This document shows positions 24,507-32,670 of a DNA stretch of 35,845 bases, piece after piece. A model generated the notes under the pieces. It saw only the letters and a program-made list of their open reading frames with translations. It had not been told where the DNA came from and ran no database searches. Source of the DNA: Kiritimatiellia bacterium (GTDB taxonomy: Bacteria; Verrucomicrobiota; Kiritimatiellia; RFP12; UBA3636); contig JAGCJJ010000021.1 of assembly GCA_017648065.1 (NCBI GenBank), forward strand, positions 1-35,845, given 5' to 3'. How positions within the stretch are numbered: the stretch's first letter is position 1; each line of letters opens with the position of its first letter. The position numbers and the translations under genes are program-made.

Positions 24507-26705
24507 TTATTCGTACTTGAACTTAAGTGTCTTAAGATCAGAATTCTTTGAAGAGCTTCCAACCAAAATCTCAAAATCACCAGACTCAACAACTGTTTCG
24601 CACTTACGATTTACAATTGCAAAGCTCTCGTATGGCAATTCAAACTCTACAAACTTCTCTTCGCGTGGCTTTAGATTTACCTTCTTCCACGCAATCAAAT
24701 TCTTGCGTGGCCATGAAACAGAGCTTACACAATCGCGCATGTAAACCTGAACTGTTTCAACACCCTCGTAATTGCCCTGATTACGTAGGCGAACTGTAAA
24801 CTTAACATTTTCGCCATGCTTGTACACATTCTTCTCAAGAGTTGGGAAGCGATATTGATACTGTGTATAAGACAAACCAAAGCCGAATGGGAATACGCCA
24901 AAGAAGCCCTTGCCCTGCATATCAGCATAATGCTCTTGGTGAGCACCTGCTGGCTGATTGTAGTAAACAGGAATTTGGCCAACATGACGTGGGAATGTGA
25001 TTGGTAGACGGCCCTGTGGATTTACCTTACCGCTAATGATATTAGCAGCCGCCTCACCTGCCTCCATACCTGGTGAGAACATGCATAGAATTGCACGAGC
25101 CTTATCTGCATGCTCTGTAATAATCAATGGGCGTGAACCTGTGAATACAACAACAACTGGAACACCAGTTTCATTCAAAGCAGCAAACAGCTCATTCTGT
25201 CCGCCAAGTAGCTCAAGAGTTGCAGTACTGCACCACTCACCAATATAATCCAAATGATCACCAACCTGAAGAATTACTACATCAGAAGATTTTGCAACCT
25301 CAACAGCATGTGCAATCTCACTTGCATTGTAGCTAGTGATTCTACCTGAGCAACCACGTGCATATACAACATCCTTGTCACTATACTCTGCAAGAATGCC
25401 ATCAAGAAGTGTCTTTGTCATGCGGCGTTCATGACGCTGCATAACACCTTGAAGCTGACCTGCACCCAACGACCAGTCACCTAGCTGTTGCAAGTCATCA
25501 TCTGAGTTTGGTCCAATTACTGCGATACGCTTAATTGCATCGCGGCGCAATGGTAGCAAATTATCATTTTTCAAAAGCACAGCACTCTTCTCTGCTGCTT
25601 CCAATGCAAGCTTACGATGCTCCTCGCAGCCGATAATCTTAGAAGATTTATCTAAATCATAATAACGTGGATTTTCAAATAGACCAAGCTTAAACTTTAG
25701 AGAAAGGATGCGTCTGACTGCTGCATCAATATTCTCCATTGGGATTTTTCCAGAGTTTACATTTTCAAGTGTTCTTGCATAATAATCGCCAGGTGTCATC
25801 ATCATATCATTACCTGCATTAGTAGCAACTGCAGATGACTCGCTTGAATTTTGAGTAACAAATTGCTCTGCATGAAGTCTCCAGCAATTACCCCAATCTG
25901 TAACAACCAATGCGTCAGAATTCCACTCATCGCGAAGAATTGTCTTTAGAAGCCAATCATTTGCTGTGCAAGGAACACCATCAATAATTTGATATGCTGT
26001 CATAAAAGAAGCTACACCAGCCTTTGCTGCCTCCTCAAATGGAGGAAGGAATACTGCGCGCATCTTACGCTCAGAGTGATCGCTCTCAGAAGCCTCGCGT
26101 CCGCCCTGAGTTTCACCATAGCCAGCAAAGTGCTTTGCACACGCAGCCACGCTCTCAGGATCAGAAAGACTCTTACCTTGATAGCCACGAACCATAGCAG
26201 CACCTAGCTTGCCAATGATGTAACGATCCTCACCAAAAGTTTCATTTACGCGGCCCCAACGAGCATCGCGAGCCATACAAAATACAGGGCTAAATGTCCA
26301 ATGACAGCCTGTGTAAGCCATTTCACGAGCAGTTGCACGAGCAACGCGTTCGCACAATTCCTCATCCCATGCGCAAGCCATACCTAGCTGGGTTGGGAAC
26401 ATTGTTGCATTATGCTCCATTGAGTGGCCATGGATAGCATCAATACCTACTAACAAAGGAATGCCTAAACGAGTTTCTTCAACAGCTGCTTTCTGTGCTT
26501 CATACAAATCTTCATCTACACCGCAAAGAATAGAGCCAATAGCTTGCTCTCTTACTGCCTTAACAACATCGTCAAATACAGGCAACTGAACCATCTGACC
26601 AACCTTCTCTTCAAGGGTCATACGGCTCATTAAATCATTTACACGCTCTTCTACTGATAATTCTGGATTTTTATATGGTGCATTATTCATAATATATATG
26701 CTCAT
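24507..26705 (-). CDS. GH3 beta-glucosidase, intracellular
   Basis: Retaining beta-glucosidase-type glycosidase, 732 residues. An N-terminal (alpha/beta)8 domain, a beta-sandwich second domain and a C-terminal fibronectin III-like domain (from about residue 640) follow BglX-like architecture. Nucleophile D270 lies in VVTDWGN; the substrate-binding K191-H192 is in CAKHFAGYG; RWGRVNETFGEDRY at 149-162 and GIDAIHGHS at 87-95 are family signatures. There is no signal peptide, so it acts in the cytosol. Start: ATG at 26705 is given, but the next ATG at 26690 (MNNAPYKNPELS) is equally plausible, with GAG about 11 bases upstream. Specificity among beta-glucosides or xylosides is not certain. Confidence 0.9.
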   Translation of the reverse strand: MSIYIMNNAPYKNPELSVEERVNDLMSRMTLEEKVGQMVQLPVFDDVVKAVREQAIGSILCGVDEDLYEAQKAAVEETRLGIPLLVGIDAIHGHSMEHNATMFPTQLGMACAWDEELCERVARATAREMAYTGCHWTFSPVFCMARDARWGRVNETFGEDRYIIGKLGAAMVRGYQGKSLSDPESVAACAKHFAGYGETQGGREASESDHSERKMRAVFLPPFEEAAKAGVASFMTAYQIIDGVPCTANDWLLKTILRDEWNSDALVVTDWGNCWRLHAEQFVTQNSSESSAVATNAGNDMMMTPGDYYARTLENVNSGKIPMENIDAAVRRILSLKFKLGLFENPRYYDLDKSSKIIGCEEHRKLALEAAEKSAVLLKNDNLLPLRRDAIKRIAVIGPNSDDDLQQLGDWSLGAGQLQGVMQRHERRMTKTLLDGILAEYSDKDVVYARGCSGRITSYNASEIAHAVEVAKSSDVVILQVGDHLDYIGEWCSTATLELLGGQNELFAALNETGVPVVVVFTGSRPLIITEHADKARAILCMFSPGMEAGEAAANIISGKVNPQGRLPITFPRHVGQIPVYYNQPAGAHQEHYADMQGKGFFGVFPFGFGLSYTQYQYRFPTLEKNVYKHGENVKFTVRLRNQGNYEGVETVQVYMRDCVSSVSWPRKNLIAWKKVNLKPREEKFVEFELPYESFAIVNRKCETVVESGDFEILVGSSSKNSDLKTLKFKYE

Positions 26706-26726
26706 TTATAATTTTTTTGAAAAACA

Positions 26727-26739
26727 TGCCACTTTGGCA
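26727..26739. promoter_or_regulatory. Short palindrome in the leader of the GH3 beta-glucosidase gene
   Basis: TGCCA and TGGCA arms around CTT form a 13-base perfect palindrome 22 bases before the ATG, just downstream of an AT-rich possible -10 (TAAAAT, 26754-26759). It could be a repressor operator; its shortness leaves chance open. Confidence 0.3.
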
Positions 26740-26802
26740 ACTAATTTGAATTTATTTTATCAAAAAATAAATAGCGTTTCTAGAAATAATGAACCAACAA
26801 AC

Positions 26803-26833
26803 AAAAAAACCTCCACATAATTTTGTGAAGGTT
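26803..26833 (-). terminator. Strong rho-independent terminator after tRNA-His
   Basis: Minus-strand stem AACCTTCACA / TGTGGAGGTT (10 pairs, one G-T) with a 6-base loop, running directly into a run of seven T. It lies about 10 bases after the tRNA. Confidence 0.9.
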
Positions 26834-26841
26834 TAGAAAAT

Positions 26842-26918
26842 TGGGGTGAATGACGGGGCTCGAACCCGCGACAGCCAGAACCACAATCTGGAGCTCTACC
26901 AACTGAGCTACATTCACC
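26842..26918 (-). tRNA. tRNA-His (anticodon GTG)
   Basis: Cloverleaf read by hand on the minus strand. Acceptor stem GTGAATG pairs with CATTCAC. An extra 5' G at position -1 faces discriminator C73, the tRNA-His identity pair. The D stem is GCTC/GAGC with loop AGTTGGTA. The anticodon stem CCAGA/TCTGG holds loop TTGTGGT with anticodon GTG (26882-26884). The T stem is GCGGG/CCCGT with loop TTCGAGC. The 3' CCA is encoded (26842-26844). It is single, with its own terminator. Confidence 0.97.
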
Positions 26919-27048
26919 ATCTCGTAAAAAAGATGCGCATATGGTATCACAAACCAACCACCCTATGCAAGCACTATTTTTATTTTTTTAACAAAATCTT
27001 ATAAAATGTCTATTCCCAAGATTTTTCTCATTTAATACACGAATAAAA

Positions 27049-28863
27049 CTATTTCTGCTCAACAAAGCATTTAAAGACGAATGAGTTTGAATGTGTAGCC
27101 TTATTTTCCTTTAGTCGATTTACTGTATCTAAATCGTACATTCTAAATTCACTCACATATATAGTGACAGAATCATCTATTTTCCAAATAGATTCATCTT
27201 CTGTTAGTTGAAAATCATAAAAATCTTTTAAGTCTGATTCTTTTGCTCGCTCTGTAATTGGTTCAATAAAGCGAGTTACATCATACTCGTTAACTTCTGC
27301 AGGAATATCTTTATTTGTGAATTTTAATTTATAGGCTCCATCTATATATAAAAAACACTTGTCATCATCAACACCTCTCCATGATTCTGTAGAAATATAT
27401 CGCAAATTACTTTGAGATACTGGAATATACTCAAGAGAAAATTTTGATTTCACACATATAATAATATCAAAGCATTCTTCTTCAATCAGTTCATCAAGTC
27501 CCAAGACATGATTTATACTATAATAAGATTGGCGACAATATTCAGGCGTTATTTTGCACTTTGAAAATTCAGACAAAGGTTTACGCATTGAAAATTGATC
27601 TGACACAACAAATGAACCATTGCCTTCTTCTTGGAATAAATTGTTCAAGTCCCAAGCCCAAGCACTGTCCAATGTTTTAAAATCCTCATTAGTAAATTTA
27701 AAACCATCTGGAATAACAATTTTTCCATCTTGTAACAAATTGTTTTTTACAAAAACTTGCTTAATTCTATTATTTTGACTTCTCACTGACATGTCATAAA
27801 TATTAAATGGGCTTGCACCTAAAATTGCTGTAACAATTGCAGCAAAAGTAAAAATTGATTTGATAGGCTTATTACGAACAGCAAGATACAAACCGTAAAT
27901 ACCAACAACAAGAGTACCCATTCCTGCCATTCTTATTGGTGTTAAACCATATGCATTATATCTTATTACTATACCTACAATTTGAACAATAACAATAGGA
28001 ATAATAAGTATTGAACACCATCTGATGACAAAAGATAAAAATCTATTACTTGTCCCCCTTAGCAGCATAAATACATAGAGATAAACTAATATTACTATGG
28101 AGGAGTAAAAGTTTAAAAATCCAGATGGCATATCCCATCTAGTAATAATTTTAATAATATAGATTAAAAGAATAGATAGCAAAACCAAACAAGGTATCAC
28201 TAAAAAGATAAAAACATTATTAAACCTTTTTGTGCGTTCAACCACTTCATCTTTTTTTGGCAACTGTGAAAGAAATAAAATAGGACATATAGCAAAAAAA
28301 CAAAATATTGAAATTTCTGAAAAGACAGGAACCTCGTTAATAGAAAAAATCATTGAATCAAAAGCAAATAAGCATGTTATTAATCCCACAAAAAGGACAA
28401 ATGACGCGATCAACGCAAAAAGTAAACTTGAAAGCAAACTGAGATATACTGTATCTTGATTCTTTTCTCTTACAAACAATCTAATACTTAAAAATCCCAT
28501 CATTAAAATTGTTGTATAATAAAAGAATGATGGATACATAATATTTTCATCTATGGCATACTCTAACAATATCTTTTGGCCCCAAAAAGATATTGCAGTA
28601 ACAGCAGTAGTTACAATAAGTTCAACAATTCTTTTAGATTCTTTCTTTGAAAAGCGATTAAATAATAGATGAGTAAAGAATGCTGCAACAGTTGCATATA
28701 TTTCAGCAAGAATTCTTTCGAAAGGTTCAGAAGCATTTGATCTGTTTATTGACAAATCGAAGTCAATTGCAAATACTAAAATCATGATATAAGCCAAAGG
28801 AAAGCGCTTAAATCCTTCAACCAGATTTCTACCTTGTGTTGTGAAAAATTCCTTAATTTTCAT
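27049..28863 (-). CDS. DUF4153-type multi-pass membrane protein
   Basis: 604 residues. Residues 1 to about 370 form roughly 11 to 12 membrane helices, followed by a soluble C-terminal region of about 230 residues with mixed alpha/beta character. The segment NAYGLTPIRMAGMG near residue 310 and SPFNIYDMSVRSQNNRI near 355 resemble the conserved parts of DUF4153 membrane proteins, a family without known biochemical role. It starts 16 bases after the stop of the LRR protein gene, so the two are probably transcribed together. No transport or catalytic motif is recognised. Downstream lies the tRNA-His gene on the same strand. Confidence 0.7.
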   Translation of the reverse strand: MKIKEFFTTQGRNLVEGFKRFPLAYIMILVFAIDFDLSINRSNASEPFERILAEIYATVAAFFTHLLFNRFSKKESKRIVELIVTTAVTAISFWGQKILLEYAIDENIMYPSFFYYTTILMMGFLSIRLFVREKNQDTVYLSLLSSLLFALIASFVLFVGLITCLFAFDSMIFSINEVPVFSEISIFCFFAICPILFLSQLPKKDEVVERTKRFNNVFIFLVIPCLVLLSILLIYIIKIITRWDMPSGFLNFYSSIVILVYLYVFMLLRGTSNRFLSFVIRWCSILIIPIVIVQIVGIVIRYNAYGLTPIRMAGMGTLVVGIYGLYLAVRNKPIKSIFTFAAIVTAILGASPFNIYDMSVRSQNNRIKQVFVKNNLLQDGKIVIPDGFKFTNEDFKTLDSAWAWDLNNLFQEEGNGSFVVSDQFSMRKPLSEFSKCKITPEYCRQSYYSINHVLGLDELIEEECFDIIICVKSKFSLEYIPVSQSNLRYISTESWRGVDDDKCFLYIDGAYKLKFTNKDIPAEVNEYDVTRFIEPITERAKESDLKDFYDFQLTEDESIWKIDDSVTIYVSEFRMYDLDTVNRLKENKATHSNSFVFKCFVEQK

Positions 28864-28879
28864 AAAACCTCTGCAAAAA

Positions 28880-30187
28880 TTACCGAATTATAATTACGGC
28901 AGCAGGATCATGCCACCATTTAACGATTTGCCAAGCACTACTTCTATAACCTCCAATCCAGCCACCCTCTCCATATTTTGTCTCTGGAAGGTAGAAATAT
29001 TCTGGATAGGTTTCAGCAAATGTTTTCCATCCAGTATCAGTTGGACGAATCCAGTTTGTACATGCTCCTTTTGAATACATATCCCACATTGGATCATTTG
29101 TATCCGTTCCAGCAGAGGTAAATCCATTTTTAGGAAAACCACGCCAATAAATGTTGCGCTTTTGAGTGCCGGTAAACACACGACTACCTATGGTTTCTAA
29201 TCCCTTTGGCATCACAATATTTGTAAGAGCATTACAGCCGCTGAGCGAAGTATAAAAAATCGTTACAGAATCAGGCACAACCAATTCTGTGATGGCAGAG
29301 CAACCCTCTAATGTTCTTCTACCAATAACCTCAAGCCCATTATTCAATTTTATCTTTTTTAACTCAGTGCAATAGGCAAAATCACCATCGCCATGATTAG
29401 TATAACCCATATTCTTTAATCCCGCACCAGCAGTGAAAGATGTAATTTTTGTACGATGGAATGTTTCTTTTATATCGGTTACACCATCAGGTAGAACAAT
29501 ATCTCCTGTAAGGTTTGAGCAGCTCTTAAAGGTTTGAATCCATGCACCACTCATACCAGGATGAAATGTCACAGATTGAAGGTTTGCACAATTTATAAAT
29601 TCATTCTGCCCCATTTTACAACCAGACTGAAAAACAACATTTGTTATCGTCTGAACATTAGCACACAAGCCATCTCCACCATCAATTTTTTCTACACCCT
29701 TACCAACGATTAAGGAAGTAATTGATGTTTTATTAAATGTTTCAATCATATAAGTAATTCCATCAGGAACTACTATATCACCTGTAATTGGTGATGATCT
29801 AAAGGTCCTACTTAATGACCCAGTAAGAGAAGAAGGAAGTTTAATTTCACAAGACAAATTAGGACATTCACGAAATGAGGCACCACCTAATGTTATTAGC
29901 GATTCAGGAAATTTTACTGACGTTATGCTAGAATTTGAATTAAAAGCATTATCGTCAATAACTTCAATAACATATCCTTCGCCAACACCTGTTGAAAGAT
30001 CCAAATCGGCAATTGTTGTATTAGACTTATTGTTACCAATTTTAAGTCTAGCACCATCAATTACAGAAACATTTTCCAGAACAGTAGTGCCTTGAGTTAG
30101 GGTTTTTGCAGCACTATCATATATCCACTCAGCATAAGCCGCAGATACAAATCCTAAGAAAAGTAATAATGTAACATATTTCTTCAT
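28880..30187 (-). CDS. Secreted BspA-type leucine-rich-repeat protein (LRR_5)
   Basis: 435 residues. It starts with a Sec signal peptide (MKKYVTLLLFLGFVSAAYA, cleaved before EWIYD). At least six repeats of the BspA/TpLRR kind follow, for example AFNSNSSITSVKFPESLITLG, LEGCSAITELVVPDSV and GCNALTNIVMPKGLETIG. The last 80 residues are Trp/Tyr-rich (GEGGWIGGYRSSAWQIVKWW) and resemble no domain I know. Such proteins are exported and often bind host or matrix components; no anchor (LPXTG, lipobox, PorSS tail) is seen. Start: ATG 30187, with AGGA 8 bases upstream; the frame continues to 30220 but would hide the signal peptide. Confidence 0.85.
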   Translation of the reverse strand: MKKYVTLLLFLGFVSAAYAEWIYDSAAKTLTQGTTVLENVSVIDGARLKIGNNKSNTTIADLDLSTGVGEGYVIEVIDDNAFNSNSSITSVKFPESLITLGGASFRECPNLSCEIKLPSSLTGSLSRTFRSSPITGDIVVPDGITYMIETFNKTSITSLIVGKGVEKIDGGDGLCANVQTITNVVFQSGCKMGQNEFINCANLQSVTFHPGMSGAWIQTFKSCSNLTGDIVLPDGVTDIKETFHRTKITSFTAGAGLKNMGYTNHGDGDFAYCTELKKIKLNNGLEVIGRRTLEGCSAITELVVPDSVTIFYTSLSGCNALTNIVMPKGLETIGSRVFTGTQKRNIYWRGFPKNGFTSAGTDTNDPMWDMYSKGACTNWIRPTDTGWKTFAETYPEYFYLPETKYGEGGWIGGYRSSAWQIVKWWHDPAAVIIIR

Positions 30188-30212
30188 AGTTATTCCTATA
30201 AAACAGCAATTA

Positions 30213-30282
30213 ATAAACATTTATAAGTATCAATAGTCATATATTACCATACTTCTACCCTATTAAGTCAATAAATGTTTAT
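30213..30282. repeat. 12 bp perfect inverted repeat flanking the LRR-gene promoter
   Basis: ATAAACATTTAT (30213-30224) and ATAAATGTTTAT (30271-30282) are exact reverse complements, 46 bases apart. Each arm is itself nearly palindromic (half-sites ATAAAC and ATAAAT). One overlaps the edge of the -35, the other lies in the leader, so they resemble paired operators. Confidence 0.5.
30241..30271 (-). promoter_or_regulatory. Likely promoter for the LRR-DUF4153 gene pair
   Basis: Minus strand TTGACT, 19 bases, TAATAT, with TGG directly before the -10 (extended -10). The 19-base spacing is long but tolerated with an extended -10. It ends about 54 bases before the ATG. Confidence 0.45.
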
Positions 30283-30369
30283 GTATTTCTCTTTTATCTA
30301 GTTGTGTTTTTTAATGCAATTACTAACTGTAGCTATATCACCTTAAAAGATTTGTACACACATTAATGC

Positions 30370-30398
30370 TTGTTTATATCCAATTTATATTATATAAT
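30370..30398 (+). promoter_or_regulatory. Promoter for the GH3 beta-xylosidase gene
   Basis: TTGTTT, 17 bases, TATAAT, about 48 bases before the ATG. With the LRR promoter on the other strand it makes the region 30188-30446 a divergent control region; between the two promoters only AT-rich sequence is seen. Confidence 0.55.
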
Positions 30399-30446
30399 TT
30401 TTATTAAAAAGGTTAGATTTATCCATCACAAACAAAGGAAATACCA

Positions 30447-32537
30447 ATGAATAGACAAGAAGCAAAAAGACGAGCAACTGAGCTCGTTGCCAAAATGACA
30501 TTAGAAGAAAAAGCTTCACAACTTAGATATGATGCTCCAGCTATTGAGCGACTAGGAATCCCTGAATACAATTGGTGGAATGAAGCACTTCATGGTGTTG
30601 CCCGTGCAGGTACAGCAACAATGTTCCCTCAATCAATTGGTATGGCAGCTAGTTTTGACGAAGAATTACTACTAAGCATCGGCGAAATTATCGGTATCGA
30701 GGGTCGTGCTAAATATAATATGCAAAGCAAGCGCGAAGACCGTGATTGTTATAAAGGTCTTACCTTTTGGTCTCCTAATGTAAACATTTTCAGAGATCCT
30801 CGCTGGGGCCGAGGACAAGAAACATATGGTGAAGATCCATATTTGACATCAAGACTAGGTGTACAGTTTGTTAAAGGTATCCAAGGAGATGGCGAATATC
30901 TGCGAGCAGCAGCTTGTGCAAAGCATTTTGCTGTTCACTCAGGACCAGAACCTGAGCGTCACTCTTTTAATGCAATAGCATCTAAAAAAGATATGGAAGA
31001 AACATACCTACCTGCTTTTGAGGCTTGTGTTACTGAAGCAAAGGTTGAGTCTGTCATGGGTGCATACAACAGAACAAATGGCGAACCATGTTGCGCTCAT
31101 GAAGTTTTGATGAATGAGTATCTACGTGGTAAATGGGGCTTCGAGGGTCATTATGTTTCAGACTGCTGGGCTATTAAAGATTTTCATGAATTTCACAAGA
31201 TTACAGAGGGACCAGAGCATTCTGTTAAGCTTGCTTTGGAGAAAGGATGCGATGTAAATTGTGGATGCACATATCAGCGTATTCTTGACGCTCATGCACA
31301 GGGTTTAATTGATGAGAAATATATTGATCGTTCATGCATACGTCTTTTCACCACTCGTTTTATGCTAGGTATGTTTGACAAAACAGAGCTAGATGAAATT
31401 CCATTTGAAAAAGTTGAGTGCAAGGAACACATTGATGTAGCTCACAGAGCTGCAAGAGAAAGTGTTGTAATGCTTAAGAATGACGGTATTCTTCCTCTAA
31501 AGAAGGATGCGATAAAGACAATTGGTGTAATTGGTCCAAATGCAAATAGCAGAATGGCTCTAATTGGTAACTACCATGGAACTTCTTCTCGATATACAAC
31601 AGTATTAGAAGGTATCCAAGATTATGTTGGCGACTCTGCACGTGTATACTATTCAGAAGGCACACATGTTTGGTATCTAACTTTAGAGGGATTATCAAAG
31701 AAGGACAAGCCAGACCAGCTAGCTGAGGTATCTACTGTTTGCGAGCACTCAGATGTTGTAGTTCTAGTAGTTGGACTTAATGAAAAATGCGAAGGTGAAG
31801 AAGGTGACGCAGGAAATGGCGACAAAGATTCACTACAACTTCCAGAACCACAGAGAATCTTGATGGACACTGTATTTGCAAGTGGCAAGCCTGTCGTTGT
31901 TGTTAACATGACAGGTAGTGCTGTTGACCTACGAGTTGCAAACGAAAAGGCAAATGCAATTATTCAGGCATGGTATCCTGGAGCAAGAGGTGGTAAAGAT
32001 ATTGCAGATATCCTATTTGGTGAGGTATCTCCATCTGGCAAACTCCCTGTGACATTCTATAATAGCGATGCTGATCTACCTGATTTTCGCGATTACTCAA
32101 TGGAAAATAGAACATATCGCTACTTTAATGGTACTCCACTCTTCCCATTTGGCTTTGGTTTGACATACGGAAATTGTAAAGCAACCGCAATTACCGCTTC
32201 TGGTGACACATCAACTGCAAAAGTAAATGTTACTGTAAGAAATGATAGCGCTACTGCAACTGAAGATGTTCTTCAAATCTATATTAAGGATGAAGAAAGC
32301 GAATTTGCCGTACGTAATCACAGCCTATGTGCATTCAAGCGCGTTAAGCTGGCAGCGGGCGAAGAGAAGCAAGTAGAGATTGATATTTATGAGCGAGCAT
32401 TTACATCTGTTAATGATGATGGCGAGAGAGCTATTCGCTCAAAGAAATTCACTCTATTTGCAGGTTTCTCTCAGCCTGACTCACGCAGTGCAGAATTAAC
32501 TGGCAATAATGCAGTGAGTTGTTGTTTTAACATTTAA
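30447..32537 (+). CDS. GH3 beta-xylosidase-type glycoside hydrolase, intracellular
   Basis: 696 residues. The N-terminal barrel carries WNEALHGVARAG at 44-55 and RDPRWGRGQETYGEDP at 116-131; CAKHFAVHSGPE at 157-168 is typical of xylan 1,4-beta-xylosidases; the nucleophile is D239 in YVSDCWAI. The second domain and a fibronectin III-like C-terminal domain (from about residue 590) follow; there is no PA14 insertion. No signal peptide, so it would hydrolyse imported xylo- or arabino-oligosaccharides. A clear ribosome binding site (AAAGGA) and promoter precede it. It opens the plus-strand half of the window, separate from the minus-strand GH3 gene, with which it shares fold but few motifs beyond the core. 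Confidence 0.9.
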   Translation: MNRQEAKRRATELVAKMTLEEKASQLRYDAPAIERLGIPEYNWWNEALHGVARAGTATMFPQSIGMAASFDEELLLSIGEIIGIEGRAKYNMQSKREDRDCYKGLTFWSPNVNIFRDPRWGRGQETYGEDPYLTSRLGVQFVKGIQGDGEYLRAAACAKHFAVHSGPEPERHSFNAIASKKDMEETYLPAFEACVTEAKVESVMGAYNRTNGEPCCAHEVLMNEYLRGKWGFEGHYVSDCWAIKDFHEFHKITEGPEHSVKLALEKGCDVNCGCTYQRILDAHAQGLIDEKYIDRSCIRLFTTRFMLGMFDKTELDEIPFEKVECKEHIDVAHRAARESVVMLKNDGILPLKKDAIKTIGVIGPNANSRMALIGNYHGTSSRYTTVLEGIQDYVGDSARVYYSEGTHVWYLTLEGLSKKDKPDQLAEVSTVCEHSDVVVLVVGLNEKCEGEEGDAGNGDKDSLQLPEPQRILMDTVFASGKPVVVVNMTGSAVDLRVANEKANAIIQAWYPGARGGKDIADILFGEVSPSGKLPVTFYNSDADLPDFRDYSMENRTYRYFNGTPLFPFGFGLTYGNCKATAITASGDTSTAKVNVTVRNDSATATEDVLQIYIKDEESEFAVRNHSLCAFKRVKLAAGEEKQVEIDIYERAFTSVNDDGERAIRSKKFTLFAGFSQPDSRSAELTGNNAVSCCFNI

Positions 32538-32570
32538 CGAGTTGCTTCTCAATAATGACACAAAACTAAC

Positions 32571-32614
32571 GATAAGCAACTAGTCAAAAAATACTTTTTT
32601 TAGCTAGTTGCTTA
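32571..32614 (+). terminator. Long perfect hairpin between the GH3 and SIS genes
   Basis: Twelve-base perfect stem ATAAGCAACTAG / CTAGTTGCTTAT; the inside holds an A6 run and a T7 run that can pair further. It follows the GH3 stop by 34 bases. There is no T tract after it, so it may be a processing or attenuation hairpin. Its right arm contains TTGCTT, a possible -35 for the SIS gene. Confidence 0.6.
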
Positions 32615-32670
32615 TGATAAAATTTATATATAAATTTTCTATTAACCCTATTTAGAAGAAAGAGCTAATC

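Noticed and set aside
30221..30446. Replication origin in the divergent AT-rich region
   Set aside because: Only one poor DnaA-box-like match (TTATCCATC near 30420), no cluster of boxes, and no dnaA, dnaN or gidA nearby. Divergent promoters explain the region.
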